Below, in pieces: positions 8,997 through 16,484 of a stretch of 64,000 nt of DNA; within the stretch, counting starts at the first letter, position 1; the number at the start of each line of letters is the position of its first letter. Source of the DNA: Formicincola oecophyllae (lineage in GTDB: Bacteria; Pseudomonadota; Alphaproteobacteria; Acetobacterales; Acetobacteraceae); assembly GCF_006542395.2 (NCBI RefSeq), contig NZ_CP038231.1:1054001-1118000 (forward strand), given 5' to 3'. Under the pieces are notes generated by a model. The model saw only the letters and a list, made by a program, of their open reading frames with translations. It was not told the DNA's origin and did no database searches. Position numbers and translations under genes: made by a program.

Positions 8997-10253
8997 ATGG
9001 AGGGCAAGGCCTCAGGCCTGAGCAGCCTGCTGGCTGAAGGGGCCTTCTGGCGCCAGTGGCTGCTTGAGAAGGCCCTGCCCCTTTGGCATGGCGCTGGTTG
9101 GGACCCTGTGAACGGGCTCTACCATGAGCGCCTGTTTCAAAATGGACAGCCTGATGAGCAGGCGCCAAGGCGGCTGATGGTGCAGGCACGCCAAATCGCC
9201 ACCTATTGCCATGCCGTGTTGGATGGCCTCATGCCCCCTGCTGTGGCCAAGCAAGCGTTGGCAGCATTTGGGCGTGTCCGCGCGCTTTATCACGCGCCTG
9301 ATGGCCAACGGGGTTGGATTTTTTCCCGAACCGTGGCCGGCCAGCGCCAAGGGGCGTTTGATGGCAGGCGCGATTTCTACGCCCATGCCTTCATCCTCTA
9401 CGCCCATGCCATGGCAGGGCGCGTCAGCCAAGGCAGCTTGCAGGAAGCGTTGCGGCTGCAGGCTCAAACCCTTGTGGAGGACATAAACCAGCTTTTTCTG
9501 GCCCCTCCCCCAGGAAGGGGTGCCACAGCCGCCGCGCTACGCCCACAGCCCCAGAACCCGCTGATGCATTTTCTGGAAGCCCTTCTTGCCTGCCAGGAGA
9601 GTTGGGAATCTCCTAGTGTAACAGGGAGCAGGTTCTTCACCCATTGGGCAGGACGCATCGTGGCTAAATGCCTAGATCAGATGGTGCGAAACGTCTCTTC
9701 CCATGGAACATCTAACCAAGCCCGGAACACAGGGTGGCTGGTGCTGCCTGAAGACTTTGTGGGGTGCAACTTCAACAGCCCTTGGCGGCCATCCATATCC
9801 TGGCGCGTGGAGCCGGGCCATCAGGTGGAGTGGGCGTGGCTTCTTCTTAAATGGCTGCGCCTGAACCCTGTCAGGGGCGGAGGTGGGGAAAGCACTCTGA
9901 GGCACCAAGCCTTGGTGAGTGCTAAGAGACTGGCGCTGCCTTGGCTTGAACAAGCCCACTTTCTGCCAGATGCCGTCACGCCCACTGGGGCCGTCATGGA
10001 AGCGGGGCAACGGCTGTGGCCACAAACGGAAAAACTGCGCTTGCTAGGGACGGTGCTGGCGGAGGATCCCTTCCCTGTGGCGTTTCCCTTGAAGGACACC
10101 TACAGCTACCAGGCCAGGGCTGTGCGCGCAGCGTTTTTGCCAGATAAGCTCAAGGGGGGTTGGATAGACCGCCTGGAGCAGCCAGCGGCCTTTATGCCAG
10201 CAAGCAGCCTTTACCATATTTATGGGGCTGCCAGAGGATTGGCATTGTTGTGA
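8997..10253 (+). CDS. AGE family sugar epimerase/isomerase
   Basis: A 418-residue protein of the N-acylglucosamine 2-epimerase superfamily ((alpha/alpha)6 barrel), which includes N-acetylglucosamine 2-epimerase, mannose isomerase and cellobiose epimerase. Family blocks: WDPVNGLYHERL near 35, RRLMVQARQIATYCHAV near 60, DGRRDFYAHAFILYAHAM near 125, and the C-terminal KDTYSYQARAVRAAF. Conserved His residues sit in YAHAF and YHIYG. The exact substrate cannot be told from sequence. The six-base spacing to hldE suggests co-transcription and a possible link to surface-sugar supply, but that is inference. Confidence 0.85.
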   Translation: MEGKASGLSSLLAEGAFWRQWLLEKALPLWHGAGWDPVNGLYHERLFQNGQPDEQAPRRLMVQARQIATYCHAVLDGLMPPAVAKQALAAFGRVRALYHAPDGQRGWIFSRTVAGQRQGAFDGRRDFYAHAFILYAHAMAGRVSQGSLQEALRLQAQTLVEDINQLFLAPPPGRGATAAALRPQPQNPLMHFLEALLACQESWESPSVTGSRFFTHWAGRIVAKCLDQMVRNVSSHGTSNQARNTGWLVLPEDFVGCNFNSPWRPSISWRVEPGHQVEWAWLLLKWLRLNPVRGGGGESTLRHQALVSAKRLALPWLEQAHFLPDAVTPTGAVMEAGQRLWPQTEKLRLLGTVLAEDPFPVAFPLKDTYSYQARAVRAAFLPDKLKGGWIDRLEQPAAFMPASSLYHIYGAARGLALL

Positions 10254-10337
10254 CAATCAAATGTGGGGTTGCTAACCAGCCCCAAGGGTGCCAGTGGAAA
10301 GTGCTTGGTCATCCCCATCAATATGTTTTGAGGTCCC

Positions 10338-10649
10338 ATGCTGGCACCAATTGTTTCCACAGCGCTGTACATTATGGGGGCGTTGTTCATCATTCTGGCC
10401 ATGGTGGCGGCCTTTTATGGTTTTTTGGGTAAAGGGCCCCGTGCGGTCCAATTGCTTGTGTTAGCAGGCGCTGATTTTTGCTTGGGCATGGCGCTGGTCT
10501 GTTTGCCTGGGCTGACTATGCTGGCTGGTTTCACACCTTTGGGGCAGCAACTGCTTGTGGGCTTTGGGGGGTTGTGCCTGGTGGTGGCCGTATTCAGCAA
10601 TATTTGGCTACGCAACCGCCTCAAACAGGAGCGGCCGCACCAAGGTTGA
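10338..10649 (+). CDS. Small multi-pass membrane protein, unknown function
   Basis: A 103-residue protein with three predicted transmembrane helices (about 4-28, 37-58 and 66-90) and a basic C-terminal tail (LRNRLKQERPHQG), so the C-terminus is probably cytoplasmic. A weak site (TTTTGAGGTCCC) precedes the ATG. It follows the AGE-family gene after 84 bases and could be its last operon member. No family recognised. Confidence 0.6.
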   Translation: MLAPIVSTALYIMGALFIILAMVAAFYGFLGKGPRAVQLLVLAGADFCLGMALVCLPGLTMLAGFTPLGQQLLVGFGGLCLVVAVFSNIWLRNRLKQERPHQG

Positions 10650-10742
10650 GGTTCAAGAAGGGCAAAAAAAGCGCCCATCCCAAGCAGGATGAGCGTTTCA
10701 GCCCATGGTGCAAACGCACCCTATAAAACAAACGAATTTAAT

Positions 10743-10783
10743 AAAAACAAGGTGGGAAGGCTTCTGTTGCCCGGTGCCTTCCC
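10743..10783 (-). terminator. Terminator/3' hairpin of the ssrA transcript
   Basis: On the minus strand an eight-base stem, GGGAAGGC (10776-10783) with GCCTTCCC (10754-10761), is followed by CTTGTTTTTATT. It lies just after the tag stop codon region, so it may end transcription, form part of the 3' structure of the coding RNA, or both. Confidence 0.6.
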
Positions 10784-11036
10784 AAACCGCGCTTATCGCT
10801 TACGCAGCGACAGCGAGCACCTCAGAGTTATCATTGGCACTTATCGATTTAGCCCGATAACGGCGGTACAATGCCGAACAAAAAATGAATCTTTACCGTG
10901 CGCGTCGAGCCTGTTTCGCCCCCATGGAAAGCCAAACCTTTTAAAGGCCGCTTTGGTATTGGTGGAGGCGCCGGGTACTGCCCCCGGGTCCGCTACACTT
11001 ATTCCATCCATCGTTTATTGTCATAGTTAGCTAGAG
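10753..11036 (-). ncRNA. ssrA: Two-piece (circularly permuted) alphaproteobacterial tmRNA
   Basis: Rescues stalled ribosomes and tags the nascent chain for proteolysis. Minus-strand order is acceptor piece (about 11036 to 10960, ending in CCACCA), a 36-base intervening loop (10959-10924), then the coding piece from 10923 (GGGGGCGAAACAGGCTCGAC). GGGGGCG pairs with CGCCTCC of the acceptor piece, giving a G3-U70 pair, the alanine identity element; this supports permutation. The tag frame 10838-10800 reads ANDNSEVLAVAA then TAA. The T-arm CCGGG/CCCGG has an atypical loop GGCAGTA. Outer ends are approximate. No protein-coding gene overlaps it. Confidence 0.93.
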
Positions 11037-11047
11037 CCAACACAAAT

Positions 11048-11076
11048 CTTATAACATTTCCCCATTCTGAATGCAA
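11048..11076 (-). promoter_or_regulatory. Promoter of ssrA
   Basis: Minus strand: TTGCAT (11076-11071), exactly 17 bases, then TATAAG (11053-11048). This predicts transcription starting near 11041, just before the tmRNA acceptor piece. Close match to the sigma-70 consensus at ideal spacing. Confidence 0.7.
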
Positions 11077-11206
11077 GCTTTTCCAAGGAACATTCAACAG
11101 TCAGGATTCTTTCTGTGGCTGTGGCCCATCCAAGCCTTGGAGGCTGTGCGGCCTTCCGGCTAGAAAGGCCGGAACAATAGGAAAACGATTAACCTGGAGA
11201 GGCGCC

Positions 11207-12133
11207 ATGGTTCTGACGGCAGAACAGCGTGCAGATATTGAGCAAAGGCGTGGGATTTGGCACCGCACCAGGCGCCCTACAGTCGCTGCCATGGAGGAGT
11301 TGCTCTACACCCCTATGGCGCGTTTGGATCACGGCTTTGTGCGCGTTGTGGATTACATGGGCGATGACAGCGCTATTGTGCAGGCAGCCAGGGTTTCCTA
11401 TGGCACAGGCACTAAGCGTGTGTCAGAGGATGCAGGGCTGATTCGCTACCTTATGCGGCACCACCATTCATCCCCTTTTGAGATGTGCGACATTAAACTG
11501 CACGTCAAATTGCCCATTTTCGTGGCACGGCAGTGGATTCGCCACCGGACAGCCAGTGTGAATGAATATTCAGCGCGCTACTCCATCCTAGATAAGGAAT
11601 TCTACGTTCCAGACGTGGGCGACATCGCACCCCAAAGCCGCCAGAACCATCAGGGGCGCGCCCAGGAACCGGTTTCCCTGGAAACGGCTTTGCGCGTTCA
11701 GGAGATCCTACGCCGTGACGCTGCCTCCTGCTATGGCGATTACGAAACCATGCTGGACCCGGAAGGATTGGGCGTTGCGCGTGAGCTGGCGCGCATCAAC
11801 CTGACGTTGGGAATGTACACGCAATGGTACTGGAAGGTGAACCTGCATAACTTCATGCATTTCCTGCGTTTACGGGCCGACCCCCATGCCCAGAGGGAGA
11901 TCCGCGTCTACGCTGAAGCCATGATGGACATCCTTAAAGCTTGGGTGCCGCTAACAGCCGCCGCTTTTGAAGAATACCGCCTGGGCGCGCGCACCTTCTC
12001 AGCCACCATGCTCAAAGTGTTGCGCGCTGCCCTGGCTGGGGAAGAAGTGTGCCAGGAAAGCTCAGGTCTGAGTAAGCGTGAATGGCAGGAAATGAACGCT
12101 CTTCTCGATGGCCATCTGGAAAAACGCTCCTGA
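11207..12133 (+). CDS. thyX: FAD-dependent thymidylate synthase
   Basis: Converts dUMP to dTMP with methylene-tetrahydrofolate and NAD(P)H via flavin, the alternative to ThyA. The signature [14 protein letters not shown] (ThyX motif RHRxxSxNExSxRY) lies near residue 108. Upstream blocks [20 protein letters not shown] and [10 protein letters not shown] are typical, and [19 protein letters not shown] lies in the C-terminal half. Length 308. The ATG at 11207 has GGAGAGG upstream. A 40-codon ORF with a hydrophobic segment starts two bases after the stop (see 12136). No thyA was seen in the window. Confidence 0.96.
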   Translation: MVLTAEQRADIEQRRGIWHRTRRPTVAAMEELLYTPMARLDHGFVRVVDYMGDDSAIVQAARVSYGTGTKRVSEDAGLIRYLMRHHHSSPFEMCDIKLHVKLPIFVARQWIRHRTASVNEYSARYSILDKEFYVPDVGDIAPQSRQNHQGRAQEPVSLETALRVQEILRRDAASCYGDYETMLDPEGLGVARELARINLTLGMYTQWYWKVNLHNFMHFLRLRADPHAQREIRVYAEAMMDILKAWVPLTAAAFEEYRLGARTFSATMLKVLRAALAGEEVCQESSGLSKREWQEMNALLDGHLEKRS

Positions 12134-12135
12134 GC

Positions 12136-12258
12136 ATGGGGAGCGGCTCTGGCGCTGGCTCTAGTTATAGGGCTGTGCGGTTTAACTGGCTGCGGTTTGG
12201 CAGTGGAGTTGTTGTTGGCATGTTGGCAGGTGTTGTTTTGCTCTGGGGTTCGCCCTGA
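12136..12258 (+). CDS. Possible 40-aa single-pass membrane peptide behind thyX
   Basis: An ATG two bases after the thyX stop opens a 40-codon frame with a polar N-terminus (MGSGSGAGSS), a short basic stretch (YRAVRFNWLRF) and a hydrophobic helix of about 17 residues (GVVVGMLAGVVLLWG), then stop. The layout fits a small inner-membrane peptide. There is no Shine-Dalgarno sequence, so translation would depend on coupling to thyX. It is not a recognised family and could be chance. Confidence 0.3.
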   Translation: MGSGSGAGSSYRAVRFNWLRFGSGVVVGMLAGVVLLWGSP

Positions 12259-12324
12259 AGCGGGGACGCTTATAGGGCTGGTTGAACCCTGCCACATTCC
12301 ATGACCTGACGCGGGAGGGAACAC

Positions 12325-12903
12325 ATGCTGATTGAGGTGGAGGAGACACCCAATCCAGAAAGCCTGAAATTCAGGCCAGGCGTCAGGGTGGCGCTTTCTG
12401 GAAGCGCTGATTTCGTCCATCCCGGTTCCGCTGAAGGTCGCTCCCCCTTAGCGGTGGAACTGTTCAGTGTTCCAGGGGTGCAGCGGGTATTCCTGGGTGC
12501 GGACCTGGTGGCTGTGACCAAAAGCCCCACAACCGCGTGGGATGATGTGCTGCCCTTTGTCATGACAGTGATGACTGATTTCTTCGCTACAGGTCAGCCA
12601 GCTTTGACCAGTGGCCCTGTGCTGCCTTTGGTCAGGCCCCTTAATCCCAGCGACAAGGCTTTGGTGGCGGCCCTTGAACTGGTTTTGGCCCACCATGTGC
12701 GCCCTATGGTGGCGCGCGATGGTGGCGATGTCGCCTTCAGGGGGTATGACCAAGGCACCGTTTACTTGACCTTGATGGGCGCCTGCACGGATTGCCCCTC
12801 TGCCCAATTGACACTGAAGGGCGGTGTGGAGCGGATTTTGAAACAGCACCTGCCCACCATCAGCACTGTGGTGGCAGTGGAGGAAGGCGACAATCAGTCA
12901 TGA
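12325..12903 (+). CDS. NifU/Nfu family iron-sulfur carrier
   Basis: Scaffold or carrier that delivers Fe-S clusters to target proteins. The N-terminal Nfu_N domain (about 1-90) starts with the typical IEVEETPNPESLKFRPG. The C-terminal NifU-like domain (about 110-185) has VRPMVARDGGDV and the cluster-binding CxxC in GACTDCPSAQLTLKGG. Length 192, usual for alphaproteobacterial Nfu. GGGAGGGAAC precedes the ATG. The stop overlaps the ATG of the nitroreductase gene (ATGA), implying translational coupling. Confidence 0.92.
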   Translation: MLIEVEETPNPESLKFRPGVRVALSGSADFVHPGSAEGRSPLAVELFSVPGVQRVFLGADLVAVTKSPTTAWDDVLPFVMTVMTDFFATGQPALTSGPVLPLVRPLNPSDKALVAALELVLAHHVRPMVARDGGDVAFRGYDQGTVYLTLMGACTDCPSAQLTLKGGVERILKQHLPTISTVVAVEEGDNQS

Positions 12904-13661
12904 CGTATGAACAAACTCCAGTCAGCCAACACGATAATGAGCATTCTTCCACGCTAGCCCTCCCTGGGGAAGCCGAAAAGGGCAATCTCAGCGCCATTCC
13001 GGGCCTGGCCCACCTGGCCAGCCCCCCCCAGAGTGGCGCTGGGGGTGGGGGGGCAGCCGGGCAGCGTGAACGCCAGAATGCAGCAGACCTGACGAGCCTC
13101 TTCACCGCTCACCGCACAGCCAGTGGCTTTTCCTCTAAGCCAGTGGAGGCTGGCACCATCAGGCGGCTTTATGACCTGGCGCGCCTTGGGCCGACTTCAG
13201 GCAATTGCGCGCCAGCGCGCTTTGCTTTCATCACCAGCGCTTCAGCTCGCCAACGCATGCTGGAAGCCCTCTCTCCTGGCAACAGGGACAAGGTGGCGCA
13301 AGCACCCCTTATGGTGGTGGTTGGGCAAGATCCCTTGTTTTTCGACCACTTGCCCAAGCTTAACCCGCAACAACCTTTGCGTGACTGGTTTGCCTCTGAT
13401 GTGGGGCTGAGTGAGGAAACCGCTTTCCGCAACAGCACCCTCCAGGGGGCTTACATGCTGATGGCGGCCCGGGCGCTGGGCTTGGCCACTTTGCCTCTGT
13501 CTGGTTTTGACGCCCCTTTGGTGGAGGACATGTTTTTGCGGGAGCAAGGGTGGCAAGCCAATTTCCTCATCGCCATGGGGTGGCCTTCAGAAGATACCTC
13601 AAGTGGGCCGGGTCCCCGGCTGCCACGCCTACTTTTTGAGGAGGCGTGCCTATGTTTATGA
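12900..13661 (+). CDS. RutE/HadB-like nitroreductase family protein (malonic semialdehyde reductase type)
   Basis: FMN-dependent oxidoreductase. After a 55-residue low-complexity N-terminal extension come LFTAHRTASGFSSKPV (the HRT-type FMN site), LARLGPTSGNCAPARFAFI, and RNSTLQGAYMLMAARALGL. The GPTSGNCxPARF block is typical of RutE-like malonic semialdehyde or 3-hydroxypropanoate dehydrogenases. No rut pyrimidine pathway genes are nearby, so the real substrate is open. I chose the ATG at 12900, which overlaps the upstream Nfu stop by four bases. The extension is longer than usual, and an internal start near LTSLFTAHRT is possible. Confidence 0.82.
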   Translation: MTYEQTPVSQHDNEHSSTLALPGEAEKGNLSAIPGLAHLASPPQSGAGGGGAAGQRERQNAADLTSLFTAHRTASGFSSKPVEAGTIRRLYDLARLGPTSGNCAPARFAFITSASARQRMLEALSPGNRDKVAQAPLMVVVGQDPLFFDHLPKLNPQQPLRDWFASDVGLSEETAFRNSTLQGAYMLMAARALGLATLPLSGFDAPLVEDMFLREQGWQANFLIAMGWPSEDTSSGPGPRLPRLLFEEACLCL

Positions 13662-14452
13662 AAAGGCCTGTTGACCTTGAAAGCTTGCTGGTCAGCGGGC
13701 GCTCCATCGTTCTGAATGGGGCTGGGGTGCGTCTGGGGGCGCCAAGCACCATAGCGTTGATGGAGGGGACGCATTCTGGCCTTCAAAATGTGGTTTCTGG
13801 TCCTGCCGCTGCCAGTGCCTGGGCCCCTTTGCTGCGCGCCATGATGGAACAGGCTGGCTGGATGCAGGGCCAGGTGGCCAGCCCAGCGCCTGAACGCGTG
13901 GTGGTGGTGACTGGCCCTGGATCCTTTACGGGATTGCGGGCCAGCATGGCTTTGGCCGCTGGTTTGGGCGCTGGTTGGATGTGCCCTGTTTGGCCCGTCC
14001 CCCTGGCAGACGCTGTGCGCTGTGATGTGGCGCTTCAAGGTTATGGGCGCGCTGTTGACCAAGGGGTGGATGTCCTGTGCCATGCACGGCGGGGCAGGGT
14101 GTTCGTGGTGCCAGCTGTGGGCAAAGCCTATGCTCTCGCCTTAAAGGATCAATCTATTGAAGGAACCCCAACTAAAGGGGGCAAATTGGCTGGCTTTGTG
14201 GCTGGCGATGCCGTTGCGGGGCCAACAGCGTTACCAGAATTGCTAACTGCCTTGAGGGTGCGTGCAGCACTTCAGGGGGGGAAAGGTCCAATGGCGTTGC
14301 CCTGCCAAACGCCAAGCCCCAAAGCTATCCTGTTGGCAGGGGCCTTTTTAGCTGCTTCAGCAGGCAGCTTTGCACCTTTAGAACCATTTTATGTTGACGC
14401 ACCAGAAGCCAAGCTGCCAGCAGCGGGGTTGCGCCCCCAGCCCCATGCCTGA
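13652..14452 (+). CDS. tsaB: tRNA threonylcarbamoyladenosine biosynthesis protein TsaB
   Basis: Non-catalytic ASKHA-fold partner of TsaD in making t6A at position 37 of ANN-decoding tRNAs. The hallmark VVVTGPGSFTGLRASMALAAGLG lies near residue 90, followed by the conserved ARRGRVFV block. I chose the ATG at 13652 because GAGGAGG lies seven bases upstream; ATG 13658 (overlapping the upstream TGA) and GTG 13646 are alternatives. It overlaps the nitroreductase end and is followed by rimI, a common pairing. Confidence 0.92.
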   Translation: MFMKRPVDLESLLVSGRSIVLNGAGVRLGAPSTIALMEGTHSGLQNVVSGPAAASAWAPLLRAMMEQAGWMQGQVASPAPERVVVVTGPGSFTGLRASMALAAGLGAGWMCPVWPVPLADAVRCDVALQGYGRAVDQGVDVLCHARRGRVFVVPAVGKAYALALKDQSIEGTPTKGGKLAGFVAGDAVAGPTALPELLTALRVRAALQGGKGPMALPCQTPSPKAILLAGAFLAASAGSFAPLEPFYVDAPEAKLPAAGLRPQPHA

Positions 14453-14469
14453 CCAGGGCAAATGTTAAA

Positions 14470-14967
14470 ATGTTACCAAAGCAGCCCAAGGCAATGGATT
14501 TTCAATCAGCCAACCCAGCCCATGTCGCTATTCTGGAAGCACTCCACCAGGCGTGCTTCCCCCCCAAGGAAGCTTGGAGCGCCGCATTTTTCAAAGGCCA
14601 GCTTGCCCTTCCAGGCACTCAAGGATGGGTGGGATTGGTACCCGGCCCTGCAAGGGAGGGGGAACCAATCGGCTTGTGCTTGGTACGCAGCCAGCCAGGT
14701 TTTGGTTCAGAACCAGGGGAATGCGAAATCCTGACGCTGGGCATCGTGCCTGCCTGGCGCAGTCGGGGCCATGGCGGCAAACTGCTTGCCCATGCCTTGA
14801 AAGAGCCCATGCGCCGGCGCGAGAGGATCCTGCTAGAAGTGGAGGCGGACAATCTGCCAGCTAAAACCCTCTACCACCATATGGGCTTTCGGGAAGTGGC
14901 GCTGCGCCCTGGCTATTACGGACAGGGCCGGGATGCGCTCCTCATGGCTTGCCAACCAGGAACTTGA
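14470..14967 (+). CDS. rimI: GNAT N-acetyltransferase, RimI-like (ribosomal protein S18 alanine acetyltransferase)
   Basis: A 165-residue GNAT protein directly after tsaB, where rimI is commonly found. The acetyl-CoA site is visible as LGIVPAWRSRGHGGKLLAHAL (Q/RxxGxG/A type), then ERILLEVEADNLPAKTLYHHMGF and a GYYGQGRDALLM end, which matches RimI's YY-x-DAxxM terminus. It acetylates N-terminal amino groups, in E. coli that of ribosomal protein S18. Start 14470 is behind AGGGCAAATGTTAAA; a second ATG at 14494 is possible. Confidence 0.88.
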   Translation: MLPKQPKAMDFQSANPAHVAILEALHQACFPPKEAWSAAFFKGQLALPGTQGWVGLVPGPAREGEPIGLCLVRSQPGFGSEPGECEILTLGIVPAWRSRGHGGKLLAHALKEPMRRRERILLEVEADNLPAKTLYHHMGFREVALRPGYYGQGRDALLMACQPGT

Positions 14968-14979
14968 AGGGGCCGGAGT

Positions 14980-15219
14980 CTAACATTTACGCACCAGAAG
15001 GCGGCATGGATCAGCGCTGGGCAACAGTTCATGGCGCAACAAGCGCACCATGGCGCTGACATTGCCAGCTGTCACAGTGTCACGCACCAACACAGCCAGC
15101 ACGGTTCCCACAGCCATGGCATCTAGCTGGGCGCGAACATGGACACTCGTCATGGGGCAATAAAGCGCGCGCACATCGACAGTGCGGCACGGCTGAGAAA
15201 GGGTGGGGGTATGGGGCAT
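14980..15219 (-). CDS. TusA/SirA-like sulfurtransferase family protein
   Basis: A 79-residue protein with the TusA fold: VDVRALYCPMTSVHVRAQL (strand and helix after the catalytic Cys), GTVLAVLVRDTVTAGNVSAM, and LLRHELL. TusA-family proteins relay persulfide sulfur to tRNA thiolation or other pathways. The usual CPxP motif reads CPMT here, so the catalytic Cys is kept but the second Pro is lost. The protein ends in a Cys (LLVRKC). It faces rimI tail to tail. Assignment rests on this short motif pattern. Confidence 0.7.
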   Translation of the reverse strand: MPHTPTLSQPCRTVDVRALYCPMTSVHVRAQLDAMAVGTVLAVLVRDTVTAGNVSAMVRLLRHELLPSADPCRLLVRKC

Positions 15220-15289
15220 AAGTGAAGCTTTTAGTCAACGGGTTTGGAGAATTGAGGGATAAAGGACATTACCTGCCCCTCCATCCCCA

Positions 15290-15403
15290 TGCTGGTTGAA
15301 GAGAGCGAGAAGCAGAAAAAACTTGCAAAGGTCCATTTTCAATCTTGATGTTTATTGCAAACATTATTTATTGTTTTGTTAAGGACTTAAAAGGAAAACG
15401 TTT
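15290..15403 (+). promoter_or_regulatory. AT-rich mucR leader, candidate autoregulatory region
   Basis: About 100 bases before mucR are markedly AT-rich (for example 15340-15380: TTGATGTTTATTGCAAACAT and ATTTATTGTTTTGTTAAGG) against a GC-rich background. A plausible -35 is TTGATG at about 15346. AAAGGAAAACGTTT is the ribosome binding site. MucR/Ros proteins bind AT-rich DNA with T-A steps and often repress their own genes, so this is a likely target. Confidence 0.5.
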
Positions 15404-15832
15404 ATGCCAAATGCTCCTGAAGCTTCCATTGACCTCCGTGAGCTAACTGCCCGCATTGTGACAGCCTATGTGGGACGTCATGATATTGAAGGCTCTAACC
15501 TGGCTGAACTCGTTCGCACAGTGTATAGCGCCCTGGCCAATGTGGACCAGGCGCCCACAGCGCCTGAGGAAAAGCCGGTGCCAGCTGTTCCACCGCGCAA
15601 ATCCGTGTTCCCTGATTATATCATTTGCTTGGAGGACGGCAAAAAGCTCAAGCTGCTGCGCCGCCACCTTAAAACGGCTTACAACATGACCCCCCAGCAA
15701 TACCGGGAACGCTGGGGTCTGCCGCCTGAATATCCTATGGTGGCGCCCAACTACGCCACGCACCGTTCCTCGCTGGCACGCCGCATTGGCCTGGGGCGCC
15801 GCAAGGACAAGGACCAGCCCAGCGCTGACTGA
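15404..15832 (+). CDS. MucR/Ros family transcriptional regulator
   Basis: A 142-residue zinc-finger regulator typical of Alphaproteobacteria, where homologs control exopolysaccharide, motility and host-interaction genes and act as H-NS-like silencers. The N-terminal part (IDLRELTARIVTAYVGRHD) matches the oligomerisation region. The DNA-binding part has IICLEDGKKLKLLRRHLKT, YNMTPQQYRERWGLPPEYP and MVAPNYATHRSSLARRIGLG. The metal ligands would be the Cys of ICLED, the Asp after it, and the downstream His residues, as in other MucR proteins with a divergent finger. The start has a good site (AAAGGAAAACGTTT). Confidence 0.92.
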   Translation: MPNAPEASIDLRELTARIVTAYVGRHDIEGSNLAELVRTVYSALANVDQAPTAPEEKPVPAVPPRKSVFPDYIICLEDGKKLKLLRRHLKTAYNMTPQQYRERWGLPPEYPMVAPNYATHRSSLARRIGLGRRKDKDQPSAD

Positions 15833-15926
15833 GCGCCAGCAAGGTTGCCTGGGGGCTGGCGGCGCCTGTGCTTGGGGCCTGCTGTCGTTGCTGGTAGGTC
15901 AGGGTTGGACAGGATTGCAGGGATGG

Positions 15927-15939
15927 GCTAGGCCCTAGC
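15927..15939. repeat. Perfect inverted repeat upstream of fur
   Basis: GCTAGG-C-CCTAGC, a 13-base palindrome whose end lies three bases before the first fur ATG at 15942. It is not a classical Fur box. It could be an operator or a small hairpin affecting initiation. Confidence 0.4.
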
Positions 15940-15941
15940 AG

Positions 15942-16484
15942 ATGGTGTCGAGTGCGAACATGACGGGCCCAGGCCCTGGCAATTCACGTCCCAGTTCCCA
16001 AAGCGGCAAGGCAGGCGCGCCAGGGGATTCGCCCATTGCGCGGCTTTGCATGGAAAAGGGCCTTAAGATGACCGGCCAACGCCGGATCATTGCCCGTGTC
16101 CTATCAGACGCTGACGATCACCCAGATGTTGAGGAACTTCACAGGCGCGCTTTGGCGCTGGATGGCCGCATTTCTGTGGCTACAGTGTACCGCACTGTGC
16201 GCCTCCTGGAAGAAAAAGGTATTCTGGAGCGCCGGGATTTTGGTGGTGGGCGCGCCCGCTACGAGGTGCGCGAACATGGCCACCATGACCACCTCATTGA
16301 CATTGACACTGGCGAAGTGGTGGAGTTCGAGGATGATGAGCCTGCGCGTTTGCTGCGGGCCCTGGCAGCGCGTCTGGGCTATGAGCTGACATCCTATGAA
16401 ATTGAGCTGTTTGGCCGCCGCGCCAGTAAAAGTGGGGTTGGACAGTCCACCCTAACGGGAGAGCAGCGTGACGGACGCCGTTAA
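15942..16484 (+). CDS. fur: Fur family transcriptional regulator
   Basis: Metal-dependent repressor. The winged helix covers LKMTGQRRIIARVLSDADDHPDVEELHRRA to VATVYRTVRLLEEKGILERRDF (about 41-105), and the metal-binding hinge and dimer domain has HGHHDHLIDIDTGEVVEFEDDE near 115-135. There are no CxxC pairs, as in many alphaproteobacterial Fur/Mur proteins, so iron versus manganese sensing is undecided. A 30-residue unstructured N-terminus makes the start uncertain; ATG 15942 or 15960, neither with a clear Shine-Dalgarno. It overlaps the next gene by 17 bases. Confidence 0.88.
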   Translation: MVSSANMTGPGPGNSRPSSQSGKAGAPGDSPIARLCMEKGLKMTGQRRIIARVLSDADDHPDVEELHRRALALDGRISVATVYRTVRLLEEKGILERRDFGGGRARYEVREHGHHDHLIDIDTGEVVEFEDDEPARLLRALAARLGYELTSYEIELFGRRASKSGVGQSTLTGEQRDGRR

